Positions 1-9,644 are shown, numbered from the stretch's first letter. The stretch: 64,000 nt of DNA from Paenibacillus_AR mesotrionivorans (GCF_046098205.1 NZ_JBJURJ010000005.1:186001-250000); one strand, 5' to 3'. Made by a program: numbers and translations. The notes: generated from the sequence alone by a model not told the origin.

Positions 1-1028
1 CTGGCTGCGCTGATGGTGGCTTCAATCTCGGTGGGATGGTGGGCATAATCATCAATGACCAGGATGCCACCCGACTCCCCCATCACCTGGAACCGGCGTT
101 TGGCGCCGCGGAAGTCCACAATGGCCTCTGCGATCTGGCTGAAGCTTAAGCCAGCATCCAGGCAGACAATCAGGGTCGCCAGAGCGTTGTACACATTGTG
201 CTTGCCGGGGACGGACAGCCTCATGGTCCCCAGAATCTCGTCTTTATGATGAACCGTGAACTGGACCCTGCGGTCACCCAGAATCAGGTCATGGGCGGAA
301 TAATCCGCTCCTTTCCCAAGCCCGTAGGTAACGGCCTTGCCGCCCAGCTCAGGAAGCATGGCTTCGATATAAGGATCGTCGGCGCATACCACCGCCTTGC
401 CGTCCGATTTGACTTGGCTCAGGAAACGGGCATAAGCGCTTTTAAGCTTTTCGAAATCCCCGTCGTAATGCTCCAGATGATCCGCTTCAATGTTGGTGAC
501 CACGCCCAGGTAGGGGTGGTACTGCAGGAAGGTGCCGTCGCTTTCATCCGCTTCGGCCACTACATAGTCGCCCTTGCCCGCCTTGGCGTTGCTGCCAAGA
601 TTAAGGATTTCGCCCCCGATAATATACGTCGGATCCGTTCCGCACTGCTCCAGCACCAGCGAAATCATGGAGGAGGTGGTGGTTTTGCCGTGGGCGCCTG
701 CAACCGCAACGCCCTTCTTGGTATTCAACAGCCGGGCCAGCATCTCCGAGCGGTGGATAACGGGAATATTCAGCTCTTCCGCACGTTTGATCTCCACATT
801 ATCCTTGGACAGCGCGGTGGAATACACGACCAGGTCGGCCCCTTGCACATGCTCGGCTTCGTGGCCGATGAACACGTCGGCTCCCTTTTTGGCCAGCTTC
901 TCGGTCAATTCCTGCTGCGCCAGGTCGGACCCCGACACATGGAAGCCCATTTCCAGCATAACTTTGGCGATGGCGCTCATCCCATAACCGCCAATTCCTA
1001 TAAAATGAACGTGCTCCGAAGTGTTCAC
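1..1028 (-). CDS. murC: UDP-N-acetylmuramate--L-alanine ligase (MurC), 3' end beyond window
   Basis: MurC joins L-alanine to UDP-N-acetylmuramate using ATP in the cytoplasm, starting the peptidoglycan stem peptide. The GTG start at 1028 opens onto the Rossmann motif GIGGYGMS near residue 14. The ATP-binding HGKTTTSS follows about 110 residues in, and the Mur-ligase DDYAHHPTEIEAT motif lies at the window edge. About 342 codons are visible of a usual 430-460, so the C-terminal domain is missing only because the window ends. The start lies 8 bp beyond the folC stop, suggesting co-transcription with folC. Seen directly: the motifs and the start. Known: the Mur-ligase family. Confidence 0.96.
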   Translation of the reverse strand, partial: MNTSEHVHFIGIGGYGMSAIAKVMLEMGFHVSGSDLAQQELTEKLAKKGADVFIGHEAEHVQGADLVVYSTALSKDNVEIKRAEELNIPVIHRSEMLARLLNTKKGVAVAGAHGKTTTSSMISLVLEQCGTDPTYIIGGEILNLGSNAKAGKGDYVVAEADESDGTFLQYHPYLGVVTNIEADHLEHYDGDFEKLKSAYARFLSQVKSDGKAVVCADDPYIEAMLPELGGKAVTYGLGKGADYSAHDLILGDRRVQFTVHHKDEILGTMRLSVPGKHNVYNALATLIVCLDAGLSFSQIAEAIVDFRGAKRRFQVMGESGGILVIDDYAHHPTEIEATISAA

Positions 1029-1035
1029 GCGCGTC

Positions 1036-2478
1036 TCACCAGCCCTTTTCAGAATCGGTATGATACAACATCCAGGTCCGAACGTCAGATATTAAGTACA
1101 ATGTGCCCGATACAACCGCCAGGTCCCCGGGCGAAGTGAGAGCGGTAAGCCGCTCCAGCGCTTTTTTCCAGTCGGGCTCTATGATGATGGCAGGCTGCGG
1201 GGAGAGGCGGGACGCCAAAGGCATGGCAAGCTCCGCCAGCTTGGCGGCATCCAGTTTTTTATGGAAATCCGGTTCCGTAAAGATCACAGTGTCTGCTATA
1301 GGCAGTATATGCTCCAGATAGCCCGTATGATTCTTGGTGGAAATCATGCCCATCATCAGATGAAGCTTCTGCCGGGCGTAGGCGGGTCCCTCCAGTGCCC
1401 GGGCAAGACTCTCCGCTCCTTCCGGATTATGGGCGCCGTCCAGGAGAACCCGGGGATTGGCGGAAATCAGCTCCAGCCGTCCGGGCCAGCGTGCCTCCGC
1501 AAAACCGGCATACAAGGAATCCTCCTCCAGCACCAGTGCCTGATACTGCCGCAGAACCTCAATCACCATCATTGCTACCGAAGCGTTCTTCAACTGATGG
1601 GGGCCATTCAGCCCCACAACCAGATTGTCGTACCGGCAAAAGGGACCGTTCCAGTGAATGCTTTGCCGGTTCAACTCCTCCGACTTCACCTCATAAGAAA
1701 ACTGCCGCCCTAGTTCATACAAAGGCGCCTGCAGCTCCTTCGTTTTGGCGCGGATCACCTCCAGCACGGGTGGCTGATCGCAGGCCGTCACCACCGGCAC
1801 TCCGGATTTGATAATCCCCGCCTTCTCCTCCGCCACCTTGGCCAGTGTGTCACCCAGAATTTCCATATGATCATGCCCTACATTGGTAATGACACATATC
1901 ACCGGAGTGACGATATTGGTGGAATCCAGCCTTCCCCCAAGCCCGGTTTCCCAAACCACATAATCCGGGTAGGTTACGGTGCCGTAATACATCAAAGCCA
2001 GAGCCGTGGAAACCTCGAACATCGTGGGGGATTCCAGCTCTGTAGCAGCGATTTCCTCCACAAGAGGCTTCAGCCGGCGGCAGAGGCGCAGCAGTTCCTC
2101 CTCCGGTATATCCAATCCGTTGTATTGGATCCGGTTGGTATACTTTTCGATATAAGGGGAGGTAAAGGTGCCTACATCATAGCCGTTAGCCAACAGCACC
2201 TTAGTCAGATAGGCGCAGGTGGAGCCCTTGCCGTTGGTGCCCGCCACATGAATAAACTTCAGTCTGCGCTCCGGGTGGTCCAGCATGTCCATCAGCCGCT
2301 CCATACGCTTCAGCCCGGGTTTCATCCCCAGGGATACCAGCCCGGTGATCCATTCCACCGCTTCCCGGTAATCCCCCAGCCCGGCTTCCGCGAACTCCGT
2401 ATGCTCTCCCGTCTCCGGCTTTCCGCTGTGTTCCCGGTCCAAATCATTCCTATTGTCGATCCGATTCTCATGTACCAT
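1036..2478 (-). CDS. folC: Dihydrofolate synthase / folylpolyglutamate synthase
   Basis: FolC adds glutamate to dihydropteroate and folates in the cytoplasm. The Mur-ligase-like P-loop HVAGTNGKGST is clear, as are the later GLGGRLDSTN and LDGAHNPEG blocks. The frame is open from 2529. The ATG at 2478 is preferred because AAGGGATG lies just upstream of it, whereas nothing resembling a ribosome site precedes 2529. Even so, the N-terminus carries about 25-30 acidic residues before the conserved YREAVEWI start region, so the true start is uncertain. It lies between valS and murC, as in related spore formers. Confidence 0.93.
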   Translation of the reverse strand: MVHENRIDNRNDLDREHSGKPETGEHTEFAEAGLGDYREAVEWITGLVSLGMKPGLKRMERLMDMLDHPERRLKFIHVAGTNGKGSTCAYLTKVLLANGYDVGTFTSPYIEKYTNRIQYNGLDIPEEELLRLCRRLKPLVEEIAATELESPTMFEVSTALALMYYGTVTYPDYVVWETGLGGRLDSTNIVTPVICVITNVGHDHMEILGDTLAKVAEEKAGIIKSGVPVVTACDQPPVLEVIRAKTKELQAPLYELGRQFSYEVKSEELNRQSIHWNGPFCRYDNLVVGLNGPHQLKNASVAMMVIEVLRQYQALVLEEDSLYAGFAEARWPGRLELISANPRVLLDGAHNPEGAESLARALEGPAYARQKLHLMMGMISTKNHTGYLEHILPIADTVIFTEPDFHKKLDAAKLAELAMPLASRLSPQPAIIIEPDWKKALERLTALTSPGDLAVVSGTLYLISDVRTWMLYHTDSEKGW

Positions 2479-2578
2479 GAGCTCATCCCTTATCACTATA
2501 TGATCGGCTGTCCCTTCGGATACAGCCATCTGTCACGCTTGCGACGGATAATTGGCGAAAATTAGAAAAAGCTCCAGG

Positions 2579-2700
2579 GCGGATATATATTCACTGGACA
2601 ACATTCACTACCGGGATAGGCTTGTCTTGGAAGCTCAAACACGTTTTGTCGGCCTCAAGCCAACCTATCCCTCTCGTTCATGTTTGCGGATATATATTCA
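2579..2700 (-). repeat. Dispersed structured repeat, short copy
   Basis: A 122-bp intergenic element between valS and folC is framed by a 15-bp direct repeat (GCGGATATATATTCA at 2579-2593 and 2686-2700). Internally, GGGATAGG near 2618 pairs with CCTATCCC near 2664. About 70 bp of the core, running from TTCACTGG to TTTGTCGGC, is nearly identical to 34270-34345. It has the same orientation relative to the flanking minus-strand genes in both places. Its nature (mobile element remnant or structured RNA) is not established. Confidence 0.7.
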
Positions 2701-2767
2701 TTCTTTATCGCACAAGCGAGCCAGCGCCTTCATAAAGACGCTGACTCTGCTATGTCCGTTGCTTCAA

Positions 2768-5467
2768 TTAACCCTTCAGCTCCGCCAGGCGGGCTGCCAC
2801 AATTTCACGTTTGGAGGAATAGTCGGCCATCTTGGCCTTCTCTTCCTCAATTACCTTGGCCGGAGCCTTGGCGACAAAACCTTCATTGGCCAGCTTCTTC
2901 TCGACACGCTCCACCTCGCTGTTGAGGCTCTGGATTTCCTTCTCCAGACGGGCAATTTCCTGGGCAATATCAATCAGACCTGCCAGAGGCAGATACAGCT
3001 CGGCTCCTGTTACCACAGCAGTCATGGCCTTGGCCGGCGCTTCCAGTGCGGTGTTCACTTCAAGCAGCGAGGTGCCGCAGAAGCGCTTCAGGTATTCCGT
3101 GTTCCGCTCCAAGGCCGCTTGGGCTTGGGTGTCTGCGGGCTTCAGCAGCAGCTCGATTTTTTTGGACATGGGCACATTCACTTCCGCCCGGATATTCCGC
3201 ACCGAACGGATAATATCCATCAGGAAAGCCATCTCGCCAACAGCCTCCGGCGCTTCCAAGGCAGGGTTGTATTGCGGCCAATCGGACAGCATGATGGTCT
3301 CGCCTTCATGGGGCAGATGCTGCCAGATCTCTTCGCTGATAAACGGCATAAACGGATGGATCAGGCGCAGCGTCCGGTCCAGCACATACGCGAGAACCGC
3401 CTGGGTGCTAGTCTTGGCTTCCACATCGGTGCCGTAGAGGGACAGCTTGGCGAACTCAATGTACCAGTCGCACAGGTCATCCCAGATAAAGTTATACAAA
3501 AGCCGGCCGGTTTCGCCGAATTCGTATTGATCCATCAGACGGGTAACATCCCGTACAGTCTCGTTCAGACGGTGAAGAACCCAACGGTCGGAGGTAGACA
3601 GCTTCCGGTTCAGGTGAACATCCGCAAGCTCCACACCCTCCAGATTCATCAGTGCAAAGCGGGAGGCATTCCAGATCTTGTTGGCAAAATTGCGGATTTG
3701 CTCCACCCGTTCCCACCGGAAACGAAGGTCCTGGCCTTGCGTGCTGCTGGTGGAAATCATGAAGCGCATGGCGTCCGCGCCGTACTTCTCGATAACCTCC
3801 AACGGGTCCACACCGTTGCCCAGGGACTTGGACATCTTGCGTCCTTCCGAATCCCGCACCAAACCGTGAATCAGCACATCCTTGAAGGGGATTTCATCGG
3901 TGAATTCCAATCCCATGAAGATCATCCGGGACACCCAGAACGGAATAATGTCGTAACCCGTAACCAGCACGCTGGTGGGATAGTACCGCTTCAGATCATC
4001 GGTAGCTTCCGGCCAGCCCAGTGTGGAGAACGGCCACAGCCCGGAGCTGAACCAGGTATCCAGCACATCCTCGTCCTGGCGGATTTGGGCGCTTCCGCAC
4101 TTGGCGCAAGCCGTCACTTCTTCTTCGGAAACATGCAGCTCGCCGCAAGCCTCACAATAGTAGGCGGGAATCCGGTGGCCCCACCACAGCTGGCGCGAAA
4201 TACACCAATCGCGGACATTTTCGATCCATTGCATATACGTCCGTTCAAAACGCTCCGTCACAAAATGGGTGCCCTTACCGCTCTTCTGGGCGGCAATCGC
4301 CCGCTCCGCCAACGGCTTCATGGACACGAACCATTGCGTGGACAGGTACGGCTCAATAACAGCGCCGCTGCGTTCGCTGTGGCCCACCTGATGCAGATGG
4401 TCCTCAATCTTTACCAGCACACCTTGCTCCTTCAGATCGGCAACCAGTTGCTTGCGGCATTCGAAACGGTCCTGCCCGTTGTATTTGCCAGCATTTTCGT
4501 TCATGGTGCCGGTTTCGTCCATAACCAGGACTTGAGGCAGATTATGGCGTCTGCCTACTTCGAAGTCGTTGGGGTCGTGGGCGGGGGTAATCTTAACCGC
4601 ACCGCTGCCGAACTCTTTTTCCACATAGTCGTCTGCAATCACCGGAATTTCCCGGCCCACAATTGGAAGCACCAATGTCTTGCCGATCAGATGGGCGTAG
4701 CGCTCATCCTTGGGGTTGACGGCTACCGCCGTATCGCCCAGCATGGTCTCCGGACGGGTGGTGGCCACAATGATGCTGCCGCTGCCGTCCTTCAAGGGAT
4801 ACTCCAGGTGATACAGATGCCCCTGCACTTCCTTATATTCCACTTCAATATCCGACAAGGCCGTACGGGCTGCCGGGTCCCAGTTGATGATATATTTGCC
4901 CCGGTAAATCAGGCCCTTCTCATACAGCTTGACGAACACCTGGCGGACTGCCTTGTTCAGGCCCTCATCCAGGGTAAACCGCTCCCGGGAATAATCCAGC
5001 GCCAGACCCATTTTGGCCCATTGGTCGCGGATAATGTCGTTATAGTGCCCTTTCCACTCCCACACCTTCTCCAGGAACTTCTCCCGGCCCAGATCATAGC
5101 GGGTAATCCCTTCGGCACGGAGCTTCTGCTCCACCTTGGTTTGGGTCGCGATTCCGGCATGGTCCGAACCCGGCAGCCACAGGGTGTCGTAGCCCTGCAT
5201 CCGCTTCATCCGGGTGAGAATATCCTGCAGGGTAAAATCCAGCGCATGCCCGATATGCAGCATTCCCGTTACATTCGGGGGCGGGATCACGATAGTGAAG
5301 GTTTCCTTGTCCGGACGTTTGCCCGCTTCGAAATACCCGTTTTGCTTCCAATATTCATACCACTTGGTTTCCGCTTCCTTCGGATCGTATGTGGTCGGCA
5401 TGCCGCCGGCCGCTTTGGACGTGTCGGCTGCGGCTGTTTCCAGCGCTTCTTCATGCAGTTCTGCCAT
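2768..5467 (-). CDS. valS: Valine--tRNA ligase
   Basis: ValRS charges tRNA-Val and edits mischarged threonine. The class I signatures are visible: HIGHALD (HIGH) near residue 60 and the KMSKS motif as RKMSKSLGN near residue 530. The CP1 editing domain lies between them and a C-terminal coiled coil (AQEIARLEKEIQSLNSEVER) follows. The open frame extends to 5650, but that part is the T-box leader. The ATG at 5467 follows GGAGGGG at normal spacing, giving 899 residues, typical for the family. Expression is predicted to depend on uncharged tRNA-Val through the leader. Confidence 0.97.
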   Translation of the reverse strand: MAELHEEALETAAADTSKAAGGMPTTYDPKEAETKWYEYWKQNGYFEAGKRPDKETFTIVIPPPNVTGMLHIGHALDFTLQDILTRMKRMQGYDTLWLPGSDHAGIATQTKVEQKLRAEGITRYDLGREKFLEKVWEWKGHYNDIIRDQWAKMGLALDYSRERFTLDEGLNKAVRQVFVKLYEKGLIYRGKYIINWDPAARTALSDIEVEYKEVQGHLYHLEYPLKDGSGSIIVATTRPETMLGDTAVAVNPKDERYAHLIGKTLVLPIVGREIPVIADDYVEKEFGSGAVKITPAHDPNDFEVGRRHNLPQVLVMDETGTMNENAGKYNGQDRFECRKQLVADLKEQGVLVKIEDHLHQVGHSERSGAVIEPYLSTQWFVSMKPLAERAIAAQKSGKGTHFVTERFERTYMQWIENVRDWCISRQLWWGHRIPAYYCEACGELHVSEEEVTACAKCGSAQIRQDEDVLDTWFSSGLWPFSTLGWPEATDDLKRYYPTSVLVTGYDIIPFWVSRMIFMGLEFTDEIPFKDVLIHGLVRDSEGRKMSKSLGNGVDPLEVIEKYGADAMRFMISTSSTQGQDLRFRWERVEQIRNFANKIWNASRFALMNLEGVELADVHLNRKLSTSDRWVLHRLNETVRDVTRLMDQYEFGETGRLLYNFIWDDLCDWYIEFAKLSLYGTDVEAKTSTQAVLAYVLDRTLRLIHPFMPFISEEIWQHLPHEGETIMLSDWPQYNPALEAPEAVGEMAFLMDIIRSVRNIRAEVNVPMSKKIELLLKPADTQAQAALERNTEYLKRFCGTSLLEVNTALEAPAKAMTAVVTGAELYLPLAGLIDIAQEIARLEKEIQSLNSEVERVEKKLANEGFVAKAPAKVIEEEKAKMADYSSKREIVAARLAELKG

Positions 5468-5511
5468 GTGAATCCCCTCCGCCATTTCATTCAAATTGAG
5501 TTCAAGCCAAC

Positions 5512-5795
5512 AAAAAAAGCCCTCCGTCCTCATCAAAGGACGAAAGGCTAACGCTTCCGTGGTACCACCTTCATTCCGCGGCACAACCATAAGGGTACGC
5601 CTGCGGCACTCAATAAACGGATAACGGCCGTCTGCCGGCAAATTGTACACGGCACCCTCTCGGGTCCCTCCAATCTGCAGCTCCGGGGCGACTTCGTGGA
5701 TGCTTGCTCCTACGCGGAACCTTGCAGCCGTTACCGGCTCCGCTCTCTGTGAAGGAAAATCCGTCTACTACTCCCCATCCAAGCTTGTATGGAAA
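5512..5795 (-). promoter_or_regulatory. T-box riboswitch leader of valS
   Basis: The minus-strand leader carries the T-box consensus AATGAAGGTGGTACCACGG (5575-5557). A rho-independent terminator hairpin with a T7 tail follows (5549-5512), so the two can form the usual antiterminator/terminator pair. Stem I features such as AGAGAG near 5751 are present. A GUC valine codon at 5692-5690 within GAAGUCG is a plausible specifier, though I could not fold stem I to prove it. In this family uncharged tRNA-Val stabilises the antiterminator and turns on valS. Confidence 0.93.
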
Positions 5796-5808
5796 ATTTA
5801 TATATTCT

Positions 5809-5837
5809 ATGATATACGACTGCCGCACGTGAGTCAA
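5809..5837 (-). promoter_or_regulatory. Sigma-A-type promoter of the valS leader
   Basis: On the minus strand TTGACT (5837-5832) and TATCAT (5814-5809) are separated by exactly 17 bp. Transcription would start near 5800, just ahead of T-box stem I. Confidence 0.75.
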
Positions 5838-5950
5838 CAGGCAGGCTTACGTTTAGTATGGGCAAGTTGTGAAGGTTGTATGCACAGGAAGTTCCCCAAT
5901 CGGGGAGCATATGGTAAAATATTCATATCATACGCGGAATGGTGGATAGC

Positions 5951-7018
5951 GTGATTATGCTGCAGCAGAAGGGGCTTCCGGAAGAACGGGCGATTATCGA
6001 CGATACAGTCATTAGACGGGTCAAACACTATATTGCCGGCAAACATCCCGGGTTCACTGCAGAGCAGCAGGAGGATGTGTTCTCCAATGCCATTCATCGG
6101 ATCATCGATGTCCAGCTGCCGGAATTTGAGGAGAGCACCCGGGTCATACTCCGTCAGAGGCTGCTGGCACGTTTGAATCAGGAGGGGGCAGCGCCACTTT
6201 TGACCCAGGATGTGCTGGAGGCTTGCCTGCTGCTGGAGCTGGAGGAGCCTGCTCTTGCGCAGCTTGAGGTGTGGATGGGCAAACATGAATTAGCCGCCGG
6301 CTCTTGTCCTCCTTTTGCATCTCCATATCCGTTGATACCAAAAAAGCTGTCGCTTCCTCAGGAGCACTTGTCTCAGGAGCCCCTTGCTCATCAAGCTTCA
6401 CTCCCTTCATCGGGTAGCCGCAGGATCTGGCAGTTGGCCGGGGCGGCCTTGCTGGTCTTCTTTTTGTGGGCTGCAGGCGCTCCTACTGAACCGGACATTC
6501 ATCCCAAGGTTGACTACAACGCTTCGCTCTCTTCCGCATCTGTTGATTCCACCTCCCTGCCTGCAATCTCCGACTTTCCGCTTCCCGATGAATATACCTA
6601 CCATCAAGTCAACACGGCAGAATTGAAAGGCTGGCTGCAGTCCAGAAGCTCCCTGTTGGCTGAAGAGCCCTATTTTTCCGCCATTCTCGAAGCCGCTGAG
6701 AGGAACAACCTGAATCCGCTGCTTCTCTTCGCCATTACCGGTCAGGAGCAGGGTTATGTGCCCAAGGAAAAGAAGCAGGCGAAGAAAATTGCCAACAATC
6801 CCTTCAATGTACATCACAGCTGGCAAGCGTATAACACAGGCATTGCTGACTCGGCCCATATTGCCTCCAAAACCATCCTCTCCATCAGCCGCACCCGACC
6901 TGAAGGAGCCCATCCGATTCAATGGTTGAATACCCGGTATGCGGAGGATCCCGAGTGGTGGGTGGGCGTCAACTCTATTTTTGAGAAGCTGCGCAGGGAA
7001 ATTCCTGCTAAGCCTTGA
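5951..7018 (+). CDS. Membrane-anchored glucosaminidase/lysozyme-like protein
   Basis: About 355 residues. A cytoplasmic N-terminal segment (about 1-130) is followed by one hydrophobic helix (LAGAALLVFFLWAAGA, about residues 156-171), a linker, and a C-terminal domain (about 210-355). That domain resembles the lysozyme-like fold of mannosyl-glycoprotein endo-beta-N-acetylglucosaminidases: FAITGQEQG holds a candidate catalytic Glu, followed by NNPFNVHHSW. The predicted topology places this domain outside the membrane, suggesting wall hydrolysis or a spore-wall role. GTG at 5951 is chosen because GGTGG precedes it; the frame opens at 5939. A decayed duplicate of its 3' half lies at 8938-9644. 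The catalytic function is inferred. Confidence 0.7.
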   Translation: MIMLQQKGLPEERAIIDDTVIRRVKHYIAGKHPGFTAEQQEDVFSNAIHRIIDVQLPEFEESTRVILRQRLLARLNQEGAAPLLTQDVLEACLLLELEEPALAQLEVWMGKHELAAGSCPPFASPYPLIPKKLSLPQEHLSQEPLAHQASLPSSGSRRIWQLAGAALLVFFLWAAGAPTEPDIHPKVDYNASLSSASVDSTSLPAISDFPLPDEYTYHQVNTAELKGWLQSRSSLLAEEPYFSAILEAAERNNLNPLLLFAITGQEQGYVPKEKKQAKKIANNPFNVHHSWQAYNTGIADSAHIASKTILSISRTRPEGAHPIQWLNTRYAEDPEWWVGVNSIFEKLRREIPAKP

Positions 7019-7153
7019 ATCTCTATTCTTCTAAGGCGTGTTTGCAAACATGGCCGTAATCCCCGAATTTTCGACCAAGCCCCCGTTTATTCTACCGGAA
7101 CAGGAGTCTTACATCCCTTTTTCATGCATAGATTATAATAACTGCTAATAGGA
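6567..7153 (+). repeat. Direct duplication, unit A (3' half of lysozyme-like gene plus downstream DNA)
   Basis: This roughly 587-bp segment recurs at 9192-9779 in the same orientation. It covers the 3' half of the lysozyme-like gene and about 135 bp of non-coding DNA after it, including the shared CCCCGAATTTTCGACC block. The collagen-like and DUF4183 genes lie between the two units. Confidence 0.9.
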
Positions 7154-7291
7154 AGCGCTGATCCCTTGAAGAAGGAGGTGCTGCATTTGCGTTTGTTCAA
7201 CCCACTTGAACGGTAGACCAGCTTGAAACAATCGTCAATTTGGGTTCGCAAAAGCCCCTGGGATTTTCTAAAAACAGGAGTGGATGATGAA

Positions 7292-8464
7292 GTGGCAATT
7301 CAATTAAATAACCGAATTCTTAACTACAGCTTCGAACAAGGTTTGACAAATTGGGTGGCCGTCAACACCGTTGTCAGCTCTATATCCAAAAGCGGTTTTC
7401 AAAGCGCCCAGCTATTGGCCGGACTTCCCAACGCTTCCCTGCAGCAAGCAGTCGTGACAGCTCCCGGAGAAGGACTTTATGTGTCGGTGTCTCTGGACTA
7501 TCCTTTTGCCGGAACAAGCCCGGTAGTAGTCGTAACTGTTAATTTTTTCTCCAGCTCCGCCATCTATCTCGGCAATGGTTTTACGCTGGTGGTGCCACCG
7601 GGCTTTTTCACCAATTCCCAGTGGCAGATGTTTGAGGGCGTAACTACCCCGGCACCGGCGGGAACCGCTTCTGCCCAAATTTCCATCAGTATGGCTCCGC
7701 AGCCTTCCACAACCAGCATATTGGTGGACGATGTTATTCTGATGAGCGCTGTTGATCTCACTCCTAGCGTAACCGGCCCCACGGGAGCCACAGGCGCTGC
7801 GGGAGCTGCGGGGCAAACCGGTCCCACGGGACGTACCGGAGCTACAGGCGTGACGGGGGTAACGGGTGTTACTGGCCCCACGGGAGCCACTGGCACTGCG
7901 GGAACTGCAGGGCAAACCGGCCCCACGGGACGTACCGGAGCTACGGGAGTGACGGGGATAACGGGGGCCTCCGGGGCTACGGGTGTTACTGGGACCGCGG
8001 GGGTGACCGGGGCTACTGGAGGCACGGGGGCTACGGGAGCCACGGGGGCTACTGGCGCTACGGGGGTGACCGGAACTTCTGGCGTAACCGGAGCAACAGG
8101 AGCTACCGGTGAAACTGGGGCTACTGGAGCGACGGGTGCGACGGGCGACATTTCGGCAATAGAAATTGTTTCTACCGCAAACCGATACTTTCATTTCCCA
8201 CCTGCAGATCTGAACTTGTCTTCCTCTGTTACAATTCCTGCAGGGGAGTTCAGCGATGATAATGGAAACAGCGTTACCGAATTTGCCGGACTAGGCACAA
8301 ACAGCTTCAATAATCTATTCATTAATGGTCTTGTACAACCTGGCAATTTATATAGCATTAGTCCCGGCATGTTGTTCTTTCCTGCACAAAGCGGCAGCAT
8401 ATTTGCTGGTACGCCTATCATTATTGAGACTGTACAATTTAATCTTCAACTGCAAGGTGGATAA
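7292..8464 (+). CDS. Collagen-like surface protein with C-terminal DUF4183 domain
   Basis: About 390 residues. Residues 1-155 form an N-terminal beta-rich, carbohydrate-binding-like domain (NRILNYSFEQGLTNW...). Then come about 43 G-X-Y triplets, mostly GAT/GVT/GPT. The C-terminal domain of about 100 residues ends in NNLFINGLVQPGNLYSIS, typical of DUF4183. Such Thr-rich collagen-like proteins are commonly exposed on spores or cell surfaces in Bacillaceae and Paenibacillaceae; no signal peptide is evident. The GTG at 7292 after AGGAG is preferred over the in-frame TTG at 7223, which lacks a ribosome site. It is likely co-transcribed with the next gene. Confidence 0.82.
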   Translation: MAIQLNNRILNYSFEQGLTNWVAVNTVVSSISKSGFQSAQLLAGLPNASLQQAVVTAPGEGLYVSVSLDYPFAGTSPVVVVTVNFFSSSAIYLGNGFTLVVPPGFFTNSQWQMFEGVTTPAPAGTASAQISISMAPQPSTTSILVDDVILMSAVDLTPSVTGPTGATGAAGAAGQTGPTGRTGATGVTGVTGVTGPTGATGTAGTAGQTGPTGRTGATGVTGITGASGATGVTGTAGVTGATGGTGATGATGATGATGVTGTSGVTGATGATGETGATGATGATGDISAIEIVSTANRYFHFPPADLNLSSSVTIPAGEFSDDNGNSVTEFAGLGTNSFNNLFINGLVQPGNLYSISPGMLFFPAQSGSIFAGTPIIIETVQFNLQLQGG

Positions 8465-8549
8465 AAATGGTTATCATTCCCCGTTCCTTCGCCCTTACTA
8501 CCTCCGAATCTACCACATATACTATTTTTAGGTAGGGAGGTGAGAAATC

Positions 8550-8834
8550 ATGCCAATCGTAACCCCATATCAAAATAGTCTGAGATTCGCATCCACCTTT
8601 GGTGCAGGGACAGGAACGGGGGCAACATTCGCTATTGCTGCCACAGCATTTACTGACGACGGCGGCACTGCCGCGACAGCATTTCCGGGCTCGTTCAATT
8701 ATTACAATCTGTATATTAACGGCATTTTGCAAACAGCGGATACGTCCACCGTTACGACGACTGCGATTACCATCCCGGGTGGAGACGTCCTGAGTGACGG
8801 CACACCCCTTGTCGTTCAGTTCGTCGTGTCTTAA
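8550..8834 (+). CDS. Small DUF4183 protein
   Basis: 94 residues made almost entirely of one DUF4183-type domain, with GSFNYYNLYINGILQ matching the C-terminal domain of the preceding collagen-like protein. GGGAGGTG precedes the ATG at good spacing and a strong terminator follows. There is no signal peptide or membrane helix. In this family such proteins often accompany collagen-like spore-surface proteins; assembly of both into one surface structure is inferred from adjacency. Confidence 0.8.
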   Translation: MPIVTPYQNSLRFASTFGAGTGTGATFAIAATAFTDDGGTAATAFPGSFNYYNLYINGILQTADTSTVTTTAITIPGGDVLSDGTPLVVQFVVS

Positions 8835-8877
8835 GGTGACTTGATCATTCGATAATTCTATAAAAAAACCTTTTTTC

Positions 8878-8909
8878 AACTTCTATCCCAGATAGAAGTT
8901 GTTTTTTTC
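8878..8909 (+). terminator. Rho-independent terminator after the DUF4183 gene
   Basis: The perfect stem AACTTCTATC/GATAGAAGTT around a CCA loop is followed by a run of seven T. Confidence 0.9.
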
Positions 8910-8937
8910 CTCCTTTGACCTCGGGCCTATTATAAAA

Positions 8938-9644
8938 GGCTCCACTGGAGCTACTGGCATTACTGGAGCTACCGGGGAAACCGGCTTCACCGCAGAACAG
9001 CGGGAGGCTATGATGTCCAAAGCCCTCCACCGGATCTATCGGAGGGCTTCTGCCCGTGCGGCTTCTTTTGCAGCCTTTCGCAGGTGCCGGCAAATGGGCA
9101 GGTGCTCCGACTAAACCGGTGCTTCCCCCTGAGGACAGCTCCGGCGCCTCCCTCTTTTCCCCGACCTTCTGAATCTATGCCCATGCCCATTGTCTCCGAT
9201 TCTCCGCTTCCCCTTGTATATACCTATCATCCTGTCGACCCCCTGCAATTGAAGAACTGGCTTCAGGCCAGAAACTCTCTGTTTGCCGATGATCCCTACT
9301 TCTCAGCCATCCTTGAAGCAGCCGAGAGGAACAACCTGAATCCGCTGCTTCTTTTCGCCATTACCGGACAGGAGCAGGGATATGTGCCCAGGGAAAACAA
9401 GCAGGCGAAGAAAATTGCCAACAATCCCTTCAATGTGCATCACAGCTGGCAAGCGTATAACATAGGCATTGCCGACTAGGCCCATATTGCCTCCAAAACC
9501 ATCCTCACCATCAGCCGCACCCGACCGGAGGATACCCATCCCAACCAGTGCTTGAACTCCCAGTGCGCGGAGGATCCCGAATGGTGGGTAGGCGTCAACT
9601 CTATTTTTGAAAAGCTGCGCCGGGAAATTTCTGCTGCGCATTGA
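8938..9644 (+). pseudogene. Decayed second lysozyme-like gene fused to collagen-like codons
   Basis: The segment begins with five collagen-like triplets (GSTGATGITGATGETG), which run straight into FTAEQREAMMSKALHRIYR. That matches FTAEQQEDVFSNAIHRI in the intact gene at 5951-7018. After a frame-disrupted stretch around 9085-9175, homology resumes with YFSAILEAAERNNLNPLLLF through NNPFNVHHSW. An in-frame TAG at 9477-9479 interrupts it, and the reading then continues to WWVGVNSIFEKLRREI. The membrane-helix region is missing. It is therefore a recombinant and inactivated copy. Confidence 0.85.

Noticed and set aside
2552..5551. 999-codon open frame on the plus strand opposite valS
   Set aside because: Antisense shadow of valS caused by codon bias; it has no family resemblance or ribosome site, and the opposite strand has full ValRS motifs.
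7780..8150. Possible CRISPR or tandem DNA repeat
   Set aside because: The periodicity is 9 bp and codon-based; it encodes collagen-like triplets and has no spacers.
7564..8151. Minus-strand Pro/Val-rich repeat ORF
   Set aside because: It is the antisense of the collagen-like Gly-X-Thr codons, which produces an artificial APVAPVTP pattern.
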